In this document: positions 9,735-19,174 of the stretch, piece by piece | Position numbering within the stretch: position 1 is the first letter of the stretch | Layout: each line of letters begins with the position of its first letter | Origin: Bifidobacterium criceti | Lineage (GTDB): Bacteria > Actinomycetota > Actinomycetes > Actinomycetales > Bifidobacteriaceae | Assembly: GCF_002286935.1 (NCBI RefSeq) | Contig: NZ_MVOH01000003.1 | Coordinates: forward strand, 26,635-90,634 | Length of the DNA stretch: 64,000 nt | Direction: 5' to 3' | Made by a program: the position numbers and the translations under genes | The notes under the pieces: generated by a model | Told to the model about the DNA's origin: nothing | The model's database searches: none | Seen by the model: the letters and a program-made list of their open reading frames with translations, nothing else

Positions 9735-9824
9735 CCGGCCCCGGCATATCGACATCGAAACCGACATACCGATATACAGTATCCAATATCACCCTCTATC
9801 AAAGGGAAAAGGAAGGGGAATGAC

Positions 9825-10172
9825 ATGTCTTTCGCCAACCGACGTGGACGGGCGAAGCGTGCGGCGCGCGCGTTGTGCGACCGTCTTGAGTCGACACAGA
9901 CGATCGCGTACGCCGGAAGCGAACCATCGGCGGAACCGCTCACGCCGCCGGAACCGCCGGTCAGGCTCACGCCGACCGTCGCGAGCGACCCCGATACGCC
10001 GACCGAGATTCTGTGGCATATCGCGCGCCACGCGCCGCATCTGCGCAAATGGGTCGTCGCCAACCGCGCGGCCGACGCGAATCTGCTCGAATACATCTCA
10101 CAACAAGGCGGCCCCGGCGTGCGCGAGACATTGCAGATGCTGTTCGATTCGCTCGAACATACGCGCACGTGA
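9825..10172 (+). CDS. Small protein with a variant leucine-rich-repeat-like segment
   Basis: 115 residues. A basic N-terminus (NRRGRAKRAARAL) leads into a Pro-rich linker and then DTPTEILWHIARHAPHLRKW / VVANRAADANLLEYIS, which resembles single LRV (variant leucine-rich) repeats found in many bifidobacterial proteins. GGAAGGGG precedes the ATG. It lies downstream of the AbiEi-like gene and converges on rsmI. Function unknown; a protein-binding role would be a guess. Confidence 0.6.
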   Translation: MSFANRRGRAKRAARALCDRLESTQTIAYAGSEPSAEPLTPPEPPVRLTPTVASDPDTPTEILWHIARHAPHLRKWVVANRAADANLLEYISQQGGPGVRETLQMLFDSLEHTRT

Positions 10173-10195
10173 CAGGGCGACACGTACGCCACCGT

Positions 10196-11152
10196 TCAGC
10201 GTTTCGCGAGCACAGCCGCGTACACGAGTTTCTTGTTCGCGAGCGCGCCGTCCGCGCCCGGATGGTCGGCGACGACATGCGCGATCGCGTCCTTGATACG
10301 AACGTTGTGGTCGTCGGCGTAGCGCAACGCGAGGTCGGCGAGTTCGTCGACGCCCAACGCGGCCGTTTCGGGCACGTCCGCGCCGCTCGCGCCGCCGATG
10401 ACGAGGACCATTTCGCCGCGCGGCGGATCATCGGCGACGCTTGCGCGGATCTCACCGATTGCGCCACGGCGGATCTGTTCGTAGTCCTTCGTCAGTTCGC
10501 GGCACAGCGCCATCGGACGGTCGGGACCGAACGCCTCCTCAAGGTCGGCGATCGATTCGGCGATGCGGTGGAGCGTCTCGTAGAACACAATCGTGCGGCG
10601 TTCACCTTTGAGCGCGCGCAGATGCTGCATGCGTTCGGCATGGCGTCTCGGCAGGAATCCCTCATAGCAGAAGCGGTCGGTCGGCAATCCGGAGAGCGCG
10701 AGCGCATCGAGGACCGCGGACGGCCCGGGCGCGCATGTCACCGGCAGTCCGCGTTCGATCGCGCGGCGTACGATCGCGAGTCCTGGGTCGTTGATCGTCG
10801 GCATGCCCGCGTCGGATACGACGAGGACGGTCGCGCCGGCGGCGACATCGTCGAGGAGTTGATCCGCCTTGCCGCGTTCGTTGTGGTCGTGGTTCGCGAC
10901 GACGCGGCCGCCCACATGCACACCGAGGCGGTTCGCGAGCGCGTAGAGCCTGCGCGTGTCTTCGGCGGCGACGATGTTCGCGCGTTCGAGGAGCGCGATG
11001 AGCCGCGCCGACGCGTCCGCCGAGTTCCCGATCGGCGTCGCCGCAAGCACGACCGTTCCACGTGGAACGTGCACGTCAAGGCCCGCCCCACCGATGTGCA
11101 CATCCACGCCGCCGTCTTCTTCTGCTGTATCTTCCACCCGTCGTTGTGTCAT
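10196..11152 (-). CDS. rsmI: 16S rRNA (cytidine1402-2'-O)-methyltransferase
   Basis: 318 residues. Tetrapyrrole-methylase fold with TPIGN (39-43), AEDTR (63-67), the SAM-binding VVSDAGMPTINDPG, and GPSAVLDALALSGLP. RsmI methylates C1402 in the ribosomal P site together with RsmH. The ATG at 11152 is chosen; a longer frame to 11284 would cross the promoter region shared with the divergent Pmt gene. About 30 extra residues precede the usual start of the fold. The divergent rsmI/Pmt pair is a conserved actinobacterial arrangement. Confidence 0.93.
   Translation of the reverse strand: MTQRRVEDTAEEDGGVDVHIGGAGLDVHVPRGTVVLAATPIGNSADASARLIALLERANIVAAEDTRRLYALANRLGVHVGGRVVANHDHNERGKADQLLDDVAAGATVLVVSDAGMPTINDPGLAIVRRAIERGLPVTCAPGPSAVLDALALSGLPTDRFCYEGFLPRRHAERMQHLRALKGERRTIVFYETLHRIAESIADLEEAFGPDRPMALCRELTKDYEQIRRGAIGEIRASVADDPPRGEMVLVIGGASGADVPETAALGVDELADLALRYADDHNVRIKDAIAHVVADHPGADGALANKKLVYAAVLAKR
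11054..11069. promoter_or_regulatory. parS-like palindrome
   Basis: CGTTCCACGTGGAACG is a perfect 16-base palindrome that fits the general bacterial ParB site TGTTNCACGTGNAACA in its central 14 bases. It lies inside the N-terminal coding part of rsmI, as parS sites often lie inside genes. ParB binding is inferred, not shown. Confidence 0.5.
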
Positions 11153-11282
11153 GCCCTCAAGTATGCCGCGCGCGTCCCCCAATGCGCATATGCCGCGCGC
11201 ATGTGCGCATACAGAACGCCATACACGACGTCGGGTAGCGTGGGACGCGCGAACGATGTCCACTTCGACTTCGGGAGGTCCC

Positions 11283-12905
11283 ATGCGATTCGCACACGCG
11301 ATGCTCGCGATGACGCAACCCAGACACGAACGCCGTGCCGGCGGCGTACACAGCGCGATGGGCCGCGCCAGTTACACGCCCGCACCGCCGCTGCCGCCGC
11401 TTGTCTCATGGGGGTGGACGTTCATCGTCGCACTCTTCGGCGCATTGTTGCGCATCATCCGCCTCGGTGAGCCGCGCGCCGTCGTCTTCGACGAAACCTA
11501 TTACGTCAAGGACGCGTGGACGATGCTCAACACGGGCGAGCCGCGCAACTGGCCGGAAAGCGTCACCTATAGCGGCAAGAGCGTGAGCCCGAACATTCCG
11601 TTCGCCGACGGCGATGTCAACGGATGGCTCGACACGGCCGAATACGTCGTCCATCCGCCGATGGGCAAATGGTTCATCGCGTGGGGCCTCAACCTGTTCG
11701 GCGGCGCGCAGCACGTGTATGCGTGGCGCATCGCGACGGCGGTCGCCGGCGTCGCCGCGATCGTCATCCTCATCCGCCTCGCGCTGCGGTTGTTCCACAC
11801 GATGCCGATCGCGCTCGGCGCCGGTTTCCTGATGGCAATCGACGGCGTCGGCATCGTCATGAGTCGCACCGGACTGCTTGATAATTTCATCATGGTGCTC
11901 GCGCTTGGCGCGTTCATGCTGCTCGTCATGCACCGCGACTGGGCGCGCGCACGCCTGCTCGCGGCAGCCGGCGCGGAAGAAGCCACCGCGAAGCCGCCGC
12001 AGATCGCGTGCTCGTGGTACCGCGTCGGCGCCGCCGTGCTCCTCGGGTTGACGACGGGCGTCAAATGGTCGGGCACGTATTTCTTCGCCGTGTTCTGCGT
12101 CATCAGCGTCCTATGGGACGCATGGCAGTACCATGAGGCCGGCTACGCCCGCTGGTTCCTCAACGCGGGGCTCGGCACGGGCCTGCTCACCGCGCTGTAT
12201 ATGGTCCCGATCTATGCGCTGAGCTATCTCGCGACATGGATCGGCTGGTTCATCCACCCGGATTCCTATATGCACGACTGGGCGCTCCAACATCCGGGCG
12301 AAGGCGTCACGTGGCTCCCCGCAACGCTGCGCTCGTTCGTCGAATACCACCGTGAGATGTGGCAGTTCCATACGACGCTCGACGCGCCGCACGACTACAA
12401 GGCGAATCCGCTCACGTGGCCGTTGCAGATCCGTCCGACGAGTTTCTACTGGGAGAAGCTCGACGGACATCCTGGCATGTGCTCGCTCGCACCGCATTCG
12501 CAATGCGTCTCGGCGGTCACGTCGCTCGGCAATCCAATCATATGGTGGCTTGGTTCGCTGTGCGCGGTCGTCGCGGTCGGCATCGCGCTGTGGAGGCACG
12601 GCGACTGGCGCATCTGGGCCGTGCTCGCCGGCTTCCTCGCCGGCTGGCTGCCGTGGGCGCAATATCTGCACCGTACGACCTTCACGTTCTATTCGATCGT
12701 GCTGCTGCCGTGGATCATCCTCGCGATCTGTTATGTGCTCGATTGGATTCGCGAGACCTGCACGCCGGCGCCGTGGCATGCGACATTGTGCTGCGTGCTC
12801 GTCGTGACGACGCTCGTCTCGATCTTCTTCTACCCGATCTGGACGGCGCTGCCGGTGCCCTACGAATTCTGGTTGAGCCATATGTGGCTCGATTCGTGGA
12901 TCTGA
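11283..12905 (+). CDS. pmt: Protein O-mannosyltransferase (GT39)
   Basis: 540 residues. Multi-pass membrane protein. The first lumen-side loop carries VVFDETYYVKDAW with the catalytic Asp-Glu pair (70-71) of the PMT family. About ten hydrophobic segments follow, and the C-terminal four-helix region typical of actinobacterial Pmt is present. The enzyme moves mannose from polyprenyl-phosphate-mannose to Ser/Thr of proteins during Sec export. GGGAGG lies five bases before the ATG. It is divergent from rsmI, as in Mycobacterium. Confidence 0.92.
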   Translation: MRFAHAMLAMTQPRHERRAGGVHSAMGRASYTPAPPLPPLVSWGWTFIVALFGALLRIIRLGEPRAVVFDETYYVKDAWTMLNTGEPRNWPESVTYSGKSVSPNIPFADGDVNGWLDTAEYVVHPPMGKWFIAWGLNLFGGAQHVYAWRIATAVAGVAAIVILIRLALRLFHTMPIALGAGFLMAIDGVGIVMSRTGLLDNFIMVLALGAFMLLVMHRDWARARLLAAAGAEEATAKPPQIACSWYRVGAAVLLGLTTGVKWSGTYFFAVFCVISVLWDAWQYHEAGYARWFLNAGLGTGLLTALYMVPIYALSYLATWIGWFIHPDSYMHDWALQHPGEGVTWLPATLRSFVEYHREMWQFHTTLDAPHDYKANPLTWPLQIRPTSFYWEKLDGHPGMCSLAPHSQCVSAVTSLGNPIIWWLGSLCAVVAVGIALWRHGDWRIWAVLAGFLAGWLPWAQYLHRTTFTFYSIVLLPWIILAICYVLDWIRETCTPAPWHATLCCVLVVTTLVSIFFYPIWTALPVPYEFWLSHMWLDSWI

Positions 12906-13018
12906 CGTGCCGTACGCCTATAGTTAGTATGTTGATTGAACGAAGCAGTTCGAGAGGACCGTCGTACACGGTCATCCGGAACTGCACGACGATTCCGATG
13001 ACTCGACGAAGAGGCGAC

Positions 13019-13858
13019 ATGCAGTATTTTGAGACGACATTGACCGGTATCGACGGTTCCGACGCGCGGTTCGCCGGATACATGCCCGACAATTACCCCG
13101 ATATCGACCCCGACCGACGACGTCCGGCCGTCCTTGTGCTGCCCGGCAGCGGCTATTGGCAGACGACGGACCGCGAAGGCGAACCGATCGCGCTCAAGTT
13201 CCTCGCCGAGGACTACAACGCGTTCGTATTGCACTATTCATGCCGACCATCCGTCTATCCGACGTCCGTCCTCGAAGTCGCCGAAGCCGTCCGCCGCATG
13301 CACGAGCACGCCGACGATTGGCATATCGACACGTCGCGCATCGCCGTCATCGGCTTCTCCGCGGGCGGTCACCTCGCCGCTGACTTCGCGACGAGCGCCT
13401 CCGACGACGTGATGCGCGCCCACGGCTACGATCCGGACATGCTGCGACCGGCCGCGCTGATGCTGTCCTACCCGGTCATCAGCGCCGGCGAACACCGCCA
13501 CGACGGCAGCTTCCGCGCACTGCTCGGCGAGCGTTACGCCGACCCCGACATGATGCGCGAGGTCTCGATCGAGGAGCACATCGGCGCGAAGACGCCGCCG
13601 GTCTTCGTCTGGCACACGGTGCCGGACGACTGCGTGCCGGTCGAGAACACGCTGCTGCTCATCGCCGCCTGCAAGGCCGCGGATGTGCCGATCGAGACGC
13701 ATCTGTTCCCGACCGGCGGACATGGCCTGTCGCTCGCGACGGCCGAGACCGCATGGGGCGGCACCGACGGCATCGAGCCCGGCGTCGACGTGTGGATTCG
13801 GCTCGCGCTCGCGTGGCTTGCGCGCACCTTCGGCACAAGCGGACACGATACAATGTGA
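13019..13858 (+). CDS. Alpha/beta-hydrolase, acetyl-xylan-esterase-like
   Basis: 279 residues. VLPGSGYWQ (oxyanion loop, 40-48), nucleophile elbow GFSAGG (Ser114), and a late TGGHGLS with the likely catalytic His. No signal peptide, so cytoplasmic. The pattern fits the BD-FAE / acetyl-esterase group that removes acetyl or acyl groups from imported sugars. An upstream in-frame ATG exists at 12998; 13019 is preferred because of GAAGAGG close by. A TetR gene follows after 60 bases, suggesting joint control. Substrate not predictable. Confidence 0.8.
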   Translation: MQYFETTLTGIDGSDARFAGYMPDNYPDIDPDRRRPAVLVLPGSGYWQTTDREGEPIALKFLAEDYNAFVLHYSCRPSVYPTSVLEVAEAVRRMHEHADDWHIDTSRIAVIGFSAGGHLAADFATSASDDVMRAHGYDPDMLRPAALMLSYPVISAGEHRHDGSFRALLGERYADPDMMREVSIEEHIGAKTPPVFVWHTVPDDCVPVENTLLLIAACKAADVPIETHLFPTGGHGLSLATAETAWGGTDGIEPGVDVWIRLALAWLARTFGTSGHDTM

Positions 13859-13918
13859 CGGCACCGTTTCCCGCCCCTCCCCTCACCGGCGCACCGGCGC
13901 CCATGCAAAGGACCCATC

Positions 13919-14722
13919 ATGGCAATCGCCGCATGGCAGCAGATCCTCGACCAGTACGGCACCGCGCGCGGGCCGCGCAAACCGCCGCTCGCATCCCATG
14001 AGATCACGGCGCGTGACACGACGTCGGGCAAACGGTTCGTCAAGCGCAAACGCATGAGCCAGGAGGAGCGCCATCTGCAGATCCTGCGCGCCGCGTCGAA
14101 GATCATCGCCGTGAAAGGCTACTGGGGGATGTCGCTTCAGGACATATCGGACGAGATCGGCATCACCGAGGCCGCGCTCTACCACTACATCGACTCAAAA
14201 GAGGACCTGCTGCGCATGGTGCTTGCAGAAGGCTACGACACGACCGAGGCGAACGAATTCGCCGCGTTGAGCGCATCGGCCGTCGACGGCGACGGCCATC
14301 GCGTCTACTGCTATCCGCGCTACTGCCTCAACACCGTGCTCTACAACATGCAACGCCCCGAGATGGTCCAGCTCTCGTGTGTGCTCGGCAGCGAGGCGCT
14401 CAATCCGGACCATCCGGCGCACCGGTTCTTCACCGGACGCCATATGCGGCTGTGGGAGATGGTCGGTTCGATGAACTGGCTGCTGCCGCACGGCATGACC
14501 AACGAACGGTTCTTCGACCTCTATACGCTCGCGCAGTCGGCGATCGATGGGCTGCAGGCGCGCTGGCTCGGCGACGCATCGATCGACCTGCTCGAGGAGT
14601 GGGTGCGCTTCAGTGACGTCATCTTCCCGCGCGCGACATGGGAGGGGTATGCCGACCCCAGCGAAATCGCCGTCGGAGACGGACGCCGCCTGCTGCCGCA
14701 CACATTGCAGGGGCTTGGCTGA
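13919..14722 (+). CDS. TetR/AcrR-family transcriptional regulator
   Basis: 267 residues. After an unusual 45-residue basic N-terminal extension, the TetR DNA-binding domain appears: RILRAASKIIAVKGYWG-type helix 1 followed by the HTH MSLQDISDEIGITEAALYHY and the usual DSKEDLL. The C-terminal ligand domain is not assignable. AAAGGA precedes the ATG. Likely regulator of the upstream esterase or the convergent ROK/GH42 operon; the target is inferred only from position. Confidence 0.88.
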   Translation: MAIAAWQQILDQYGTARGPRKPPLASHEITARDTTSGKRFVKRKRMSQEERHLQILRAASKIIAVKGYWGMSLQDISDEIGITEAALYHYIDSKEDLLRMVLAEGYDTTEANEFAALSASAVDGDGHRVYCYPRYCLNTVLYNMQRPEMVQLSCVLGSEALNPDHPAHRFFTGRHMRLWEMVGSMNWLLPHGMTNERFFDLYTLAQSAIDGLQARWLGDASIDLLEEWVRFSDVIFPRATWEGYADPSEIAVGDGRRLLPHTLQGLG

Positions 14723-14734
14723 ACACGACCGGAT

Positions 14735-15646
14735 TCACTCGCCGCGTTGGCGCATGACCTCCTCGACGAACATGTAGTAGGCGCCGACGAGGCCGGCGTT
14801 GCCGCTGTGCCGGCACCGCTTGATCTGCGTCTTGAACGGCTTCCAGTCGCGGATCGATTCGAGCGCGTCCTCAAGCATCGGCACAAGCGCGGGTTCGGGG
14901 CTGATGCCGCCGCCGATGAGCACGATCTGCGGGTCGACGGCGACGACGGTGTTGAAGACGCCGACGGCGACGTAGTGGAGCCACCGTTCGACGATCGCGC
15001 GCACGCGCGGATCGTCGAGTCTGTGGAACAACGTGCTTGGCAGCACCTCGCCGCTGCCGCCGCCGAATTCCTCCGCGTACCATTGCGACAGCCTGAGCGT
15101 CGAGACGAAATCGTGCAGCGGCAACGCGCCCGCCGAATCGTAGTTGATGATCATCATGCCGAGTTCGGCGGCACGCCAATCCCTGCCGCGCCGCAGTTTG
15201 CCGTCGAGGAAGAGCGCGCCTCCCATGCCGGTGTCGAGCGTGATGAGCACGAAATCGTCGCATTTCTGCGCATTGCCGCTCATCTTCTCCGCCATTGCCG
15301 CGCAATTCGCGTCGTTCTCGACCCATGTGGGGATGTCGACGCCAAGGCGCGCGACGAGTTCGGCGCCGACGCGCTGTTTCACGAGGATGCGCAACGCGCC
15401 CGCCGTCAACGCCGTCTGCGTCTTCGGATTGATGAAGCCCGGCATGCTGATCGCGATGCCGTCGAGCGGCACACCCAGTTTGCGCACGACCTGCACAAGC
15501 GCGTCATAGAATTCGTCAAGTTCGGTGTTCGGCGTCGCGAACGTGCCGGGAATGCCCATACGTCCGTCGGTGAACAGTGCATACCGCGTGAAGTTCGTGT
15601 TGATTTCGAACGCGAGCACCTGATGTGCGCCACTCCGTTTCGTCAT
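14735..15646 (-). CDS. ROK-family sugar kinase-like protein
   Basis: 303 residues, actin-like ATPase fold. Seen: VENDANCAAMAE, the ATP phosphate loop ITLDTGMGGALFLDGKL, and VLIGGGISPEP near the C-terminus. The zinc site of most ROK proteins (CxCGxxGC) and the preceding GEIGH are missing; the equivalent position reads AAELGMMII. No N-terminal HTH, so a kinase rather than a repressor is expected. AGAGGAG lies before ATG 15646. It is last in the operon GH31(remnant)-GH42-ROK, so a hexose released by the beta-galactosidase is a likely substrate. Confidence 0.82.
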   Translation of the reverse strand: MTKRSGAHQVLAFEINTNFTRYALFTDGRMGIPGTFATPNTELDEFYDALVQVVRKLGVPLDGIAISMPGFINPKTQTALTAGALRILVKQRVGAELVARLGVDIPTWVENDANCAAMAEKMSGNAQKCDDFVLITLDTGMGGALFLDGKLRRGRDWRAAELGMMIINYDSAGALPLHDFVSTLRLSQWYAEEFGGGSGEVLPSTLFHRLDDPRVRAIVERWLHYVAVGVFNTVVAVDPQIVLIGGGISPEPALVPMLEDALESIRDWKPFKTQIKRCRHSGNAGLVGAYYMFVEEVMRQRGE

Positions 15647-15720
15647 CGATCGCTCCTCTGTGTCCGTCACCGCCAATTGTAGCGATGACGTGCCGATATC
15701 GACCGACGCCTTCAGCGCCT

Positions 15721-17748
15721 TCAGCGCGTCGGTGCCGCGACAAGCACGTCGTTCTCGTACAGCAGCACCGCGAAGGGGTCGAGCACGATCCGTTCGCCGC
15801 CCGTCCGTTCCCATACACGCGTATCGTCGCCGGTGTTCATCACGACCGTGTACACGGTGCCGTCGTCGCCGATGCGGCTCGCGACCTCGACGTCGTCGGG
15901 TGCATCGAACGTTGCGACGCCGGTGGCGCGCAGCACATCGTCGAAGAGCGCGTCGATGCCGTCCTCGTCGAGTGCGGTGCCGACGAAGACCGCGCAACCG
16001 TCACCGACGTCGTGCGCGGTGACGGCCGGTGTGCCCGCGTAGAAGTCGTCGCCACCGTAGGTCGCGAGTGTACGTGCACCCTCCGGCTCGATGATGCTCG
16101 CGACAATCGCCTCTGAGCAGTCGACCGCCGCGCCGCTGGCATCAAGCCGCACCGGCACCGTTGCGCCCGGCGCGACCGCGTCGATCTCCTCGACCCAGAC
16201 GCCGCATAGGCCGCGCAATGGCACCGGATAGCCGCCTTCGATGACGAGGTCGTGCTCGTCGTGGATGCCGGACATGTATCCGGTCACGAGGACGCCACCA
16301 CCTTCGACATAGCGTTCGAGGTTGTCGGCGACACCCGGCTTGACCATGATCAACACCGGCGCGACGACAAGGTCGTATCGCCGCAACATTTCAAGGTCGG
16401 CTGTGCTTTCGATGACGTCGATGGCGACGTTGCGCTTCCACAGCGCACGGTAGAAGCGGTGCACCTCGTCCGGGTACCGCAGTCCCTGCGTCGGGCCGAC
16501 GCAGCCTTCAATCGACCAGTAGTTCTCCCAGTCGAAGACGACGGCAACCTTCGCGTCGATATGCGATCCCATGATGCGCTTCGCGCGCGCGGCGACATCG
16601 GCACCGAGCGCCGCGACATCGCGGTACGTGCGCGAACGGTCCGAATCGTCATGGCCGATGACGGCGCCGTGGAAGCGCTCGCATCCGCCGATCGACTGCT
16701 TGAGCTGGAAGAACTGCACGGTGTCGGCGCCGTGCGCGACCGCCTGCCAGCTGAGTTTGCCGACCTCGCCGGGATGCTTGACCTTGCAGTACGGGAACCA
16801 GTTCTGCTGGTTCGGTGTCTGCTCCATCAACATGAACGGCTTACCGCCCCCAACGCCGCGCATGAGGTCATGGCACATCGCCGTGAAGCTCGGCTGCGTG
16901 TCCATACCTGGGTAGTTGTCCCAGCTGACGACGTCCATCTCACGGCCCCATGCGAAATAATCGAGGTCCTTGAACGTGCCCATCAGATTCGTCGTGATCG
17001 GCGTCGACATGCCGAATTCACGGATCGCGTCACGCTCAAGGCGGAAGCAGTCGAGCATCTGTTCGTTCTGGAAACGGCGGTAGTCGATCTGCAGTCCCGA
17101 GATGACACATTTGTCGGTGCCGATGCCGTCGCCATAGGTGACAGGCGGCACGACCTCATCGAAATCATGGATCGTGTGGCTCCAGAAGTTCATGCACCAC
17201 GCGCGGTTGAGCGCCTCGACGGTGCCGTAGCGCGCACGCAGCCAGTCGCGGAACGCGGCCGCGCAGGTCTCGCAGTAGCAGTAGCCGCCGCCGTTGCCGT
17301 ATTCGTTGTTGACATGCCATGCGACGATGCCGGAATCGCCGGTATAGCGGCGCGCGACGGCGGACGCGAGCACCCGCGCGCGTTCACGGTATTTCGGCGA
17401 GCTCGGGCAGAAGTTGTGTCGGCCGCCAAAGACCTGCCGTGTGCCGTCGGCGCCTATGCGCATCACATGCGGGTAGCGGCGCGCCATCCACGCGGGGATG
17501 GCGGCCGTGCCGGTCGCCATGACGATGCGCATATCGCGCGAATCAAGCGCTGCGACGATCGTGTCGAGCATCGAGAAATCGTAGTGTCCTTCGCTTGGTT
17601 CGAGGAGCGCCCACGAGAATACATTGATTGTCGCCTCGTTGACATGCGAGCGCCCGAGCAGCTCAAGGTCGTGCTCCCAGCTCTCCTGGGGCCACTGTTC
17701 GGGGTTGTAGTCACCACCGAACAGGAAATCGTCGAACATTGCCGTCAT
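15721..17748 (-). CDS. GH42 beta-galactosidase
   Basis: 675 residues. GH42 TIM barrel with the acid/base Glu149 in HVNNEYGN, the nucleophile Glu309 in MLMEQTPNQQNW, and the structural zinc cysteines (114, 157, 159, 162; CYCETC). The trimerisation and C-terminal domains are complete. Cytoplasmic hydrolysis of short beta-galactosides or galacto-oligosaccharides is expected. The start is uncertain between GTG 17757, ATG 17754 and ATG 17748; 17748 is chosen because it sits eight bases from AAGGAG. Its promoter is not obvious: it directly follows the truncated GH31 gene and may depend on that gene's transcription. Confidence 0.95.
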   Translation of the reverse strand: MTAMFDDFLFGGDYNPEQWPQESWEHDLELLGRSHVNEATINVFSWALLEPSEGHYDFSMLDTIVAALDSRDMRIVMATGTAAIPAWMARRYPHVMRIGADGTRQVFGGRHNFCPSSPKYRERARVLASAVARRYTGDSGIVAWHVNNEYGNGGGYCYCETCAAAFRDWLRARYGTVEALNRAWCMNFWSHTIHDFDEVVPPVTYGDGIGTDKCVISGLQIDYRRFQNEQMLDCFRLERDAIREFGMSTPITTNLMGTFKDLDYFAWGREMDVVSWDNYPGMDTQPSFTAMCHDLMRGVGGGKPFMLMEQTPNQQNWFPYCKVKHPGEVGKLSWQAVAHGADTVQFFQLKQSIGGCERFHGAVIGHDDSDRSRTYRDVAALGADVAARAKRIMGSHIDAKVAVVFDWENYWSIEGCVGPTQGLRYPDEVHRFYRALWKRNVAIDVIESTADLEMLRRYDLVVAPVLIMVKPGVADNLERYVEGGGVLVTGYMSGIHDEHDLVIEGGYPVPLRGLCGVWVEEIDAVAPGATVPVRLDASGAAVDCSEAIVASIIEPEGARTLATYGGDDFYAGTPAVTAHDVGDGCAVFVGTALDEDGIDALFDDVLRATGVATFDAPDDVEVASRIGDDGTVYTVVMNTGDDTRVWERTGGERIVLDPFAVLLYENDVLVAAPTR

Positions 17749-17782
17749 CGTCATCACTCCTTCATCGTGTGCATCGTCGTCC

Positions 17783-19174
17783 TCACACGTGGCACGGGTC
17801 GGTCCCGGGGCGTGCGAGCACTGGCAGCGTGTGGTAGTCGTAGCGCTCGGTGTACCAACGTCCCGGCTCGTATTCGGCGCCGGTAATCAGGTTGCGCCAT
17901 GGGGCGCCGTCTCCGGTGTCAGGCACGTAGAAACGCGCAATGCCTTCGCTGTTGAAGACCGGTGCGACAAGGATGTCGGAACCGAGCATGTATTGCGTGT
18001 CGATGTCCTCGCATGTCGGGTCGTCCTGGAATTCGAGCACCATTGCGCGCATCATCGGCACGCCGGTCTCATGCGTCTCGTGCGCGCTGCGTTCAAGATA
18101 CGGCCGCAGCGAGTCCTTGAGCTCGACGAACTCGCGGCAGACGTCGGCGGCCTCATCGCCATAGAGCCACGGGACCTTGTAGGCGGTCGAACCGTGGTAA
18201 CGCGAATGCAAGCTGAGCAGGCCGAACTGCGCCCAGCGCTTGTACAGGTCCGGCGTCGCCTCGTCCTCGAATCCGGCGATGCCATGGCTCCAATAGCCGA
18301 AGCCGGACATGCCGAAGGACAGGCCCGCACGCAGCGATTCGGCCATCGACGGGTAGTTCGACGAGCAGTCGCCGCCCCGATGCACCGGATAGCATTGGCC
18401 ACCCACCGTCGCGGAACGGGCGAACAGGATCGCCTTGTCCTTGCCTTTCGTCTCGACGAGCACGTTGTAGACGGCCTTGTTGTACAGCAACGTGTAATAG
18501 TTGTGCATGAGCTCGGGATCGGAACCGTCATAGTAGCGCACGTCCTCGGTCGGGATACGCTCTCCGAAGTCGGTCTTGAAGCAGTCGACGCCCATCGCAA
18601 CGAGCTTCTTGAGATAGCCCTGGTACCACGCGACGGCTTCCGGGTTCGTGAAGTCGACGATCGCCATGCCGGCCTGCCATTTGTCCCACTGCCATACGGA
18701 ACCGTCAGTGCGCTTGATGAAGTAGCCGTGCTTCGCGCCTTCCTCGAACAACGGGGACTTCTGGCCGATGTACGAGTTGATCCACACGCACACCCTGAGT
18801 CCGCGTTCATGCAATTTCGCGAACAGTCCTTCCGGATTGGGGAACTTCGACTCGTCCCATGCGAAATTGCACCATTCGAGCTCCTTCATCCAGCGGCAGT
18901 CGAAGTGTAAGACGGACAGCGGAATGTCACGTTCGGCCATGCCATCGACGAAATCGAGCACGTTGCGCTCATCGTAATCGGTCGTGAAACTCGTGCTCAG
19001 CCACAGGCCATAGCTCCAGTCCGGCACGAGTGGCGCGCGGCCGGTGAGCGCCGTGTAGTTCGCGAGGACCCCCTTCATATCCGCACCGCCGATGACCGAG
19101 TAGCTCAGCTCCTATCCGGGCACCGAGAATTGCACACGCGAGACCTTCTCGGAGCCGACCTCGAACTCCGAGGT
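17783..19174 (-). pseudogene. GH31 alpha-xylosidase (YicI-like), truncated at both ends with an in-frame stop
   Basis: The frame holds the YicI-type catalytic barrel (SYGLWLSTSFTTDYDE, nucleophile Asp in CFKTDFGERIP, acid/base region GGDCSSNYPS), but the family is about 770 residues and only about 430 remain. GH31-like sequence continues upstream of the first ATG (19078): EVGSEKVSRVQFSVPG, then a TAG at 19112-19114, then ELSYSVIGGAD. Homology stops near 19170, where DUF624 coding sequence begins on the other strand. The C-terminus stops at LARPGTDPCHV, about 100 residues short. The usual HWGGDC reads HRGGDC. Probably inactive. Confidence 0.8.

Noticed and set aside
14735..15646. ROK-type transcriptional repressor
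   Set aside because: No N-terminal winged helix; the frame starts directly with the ATPase fold.
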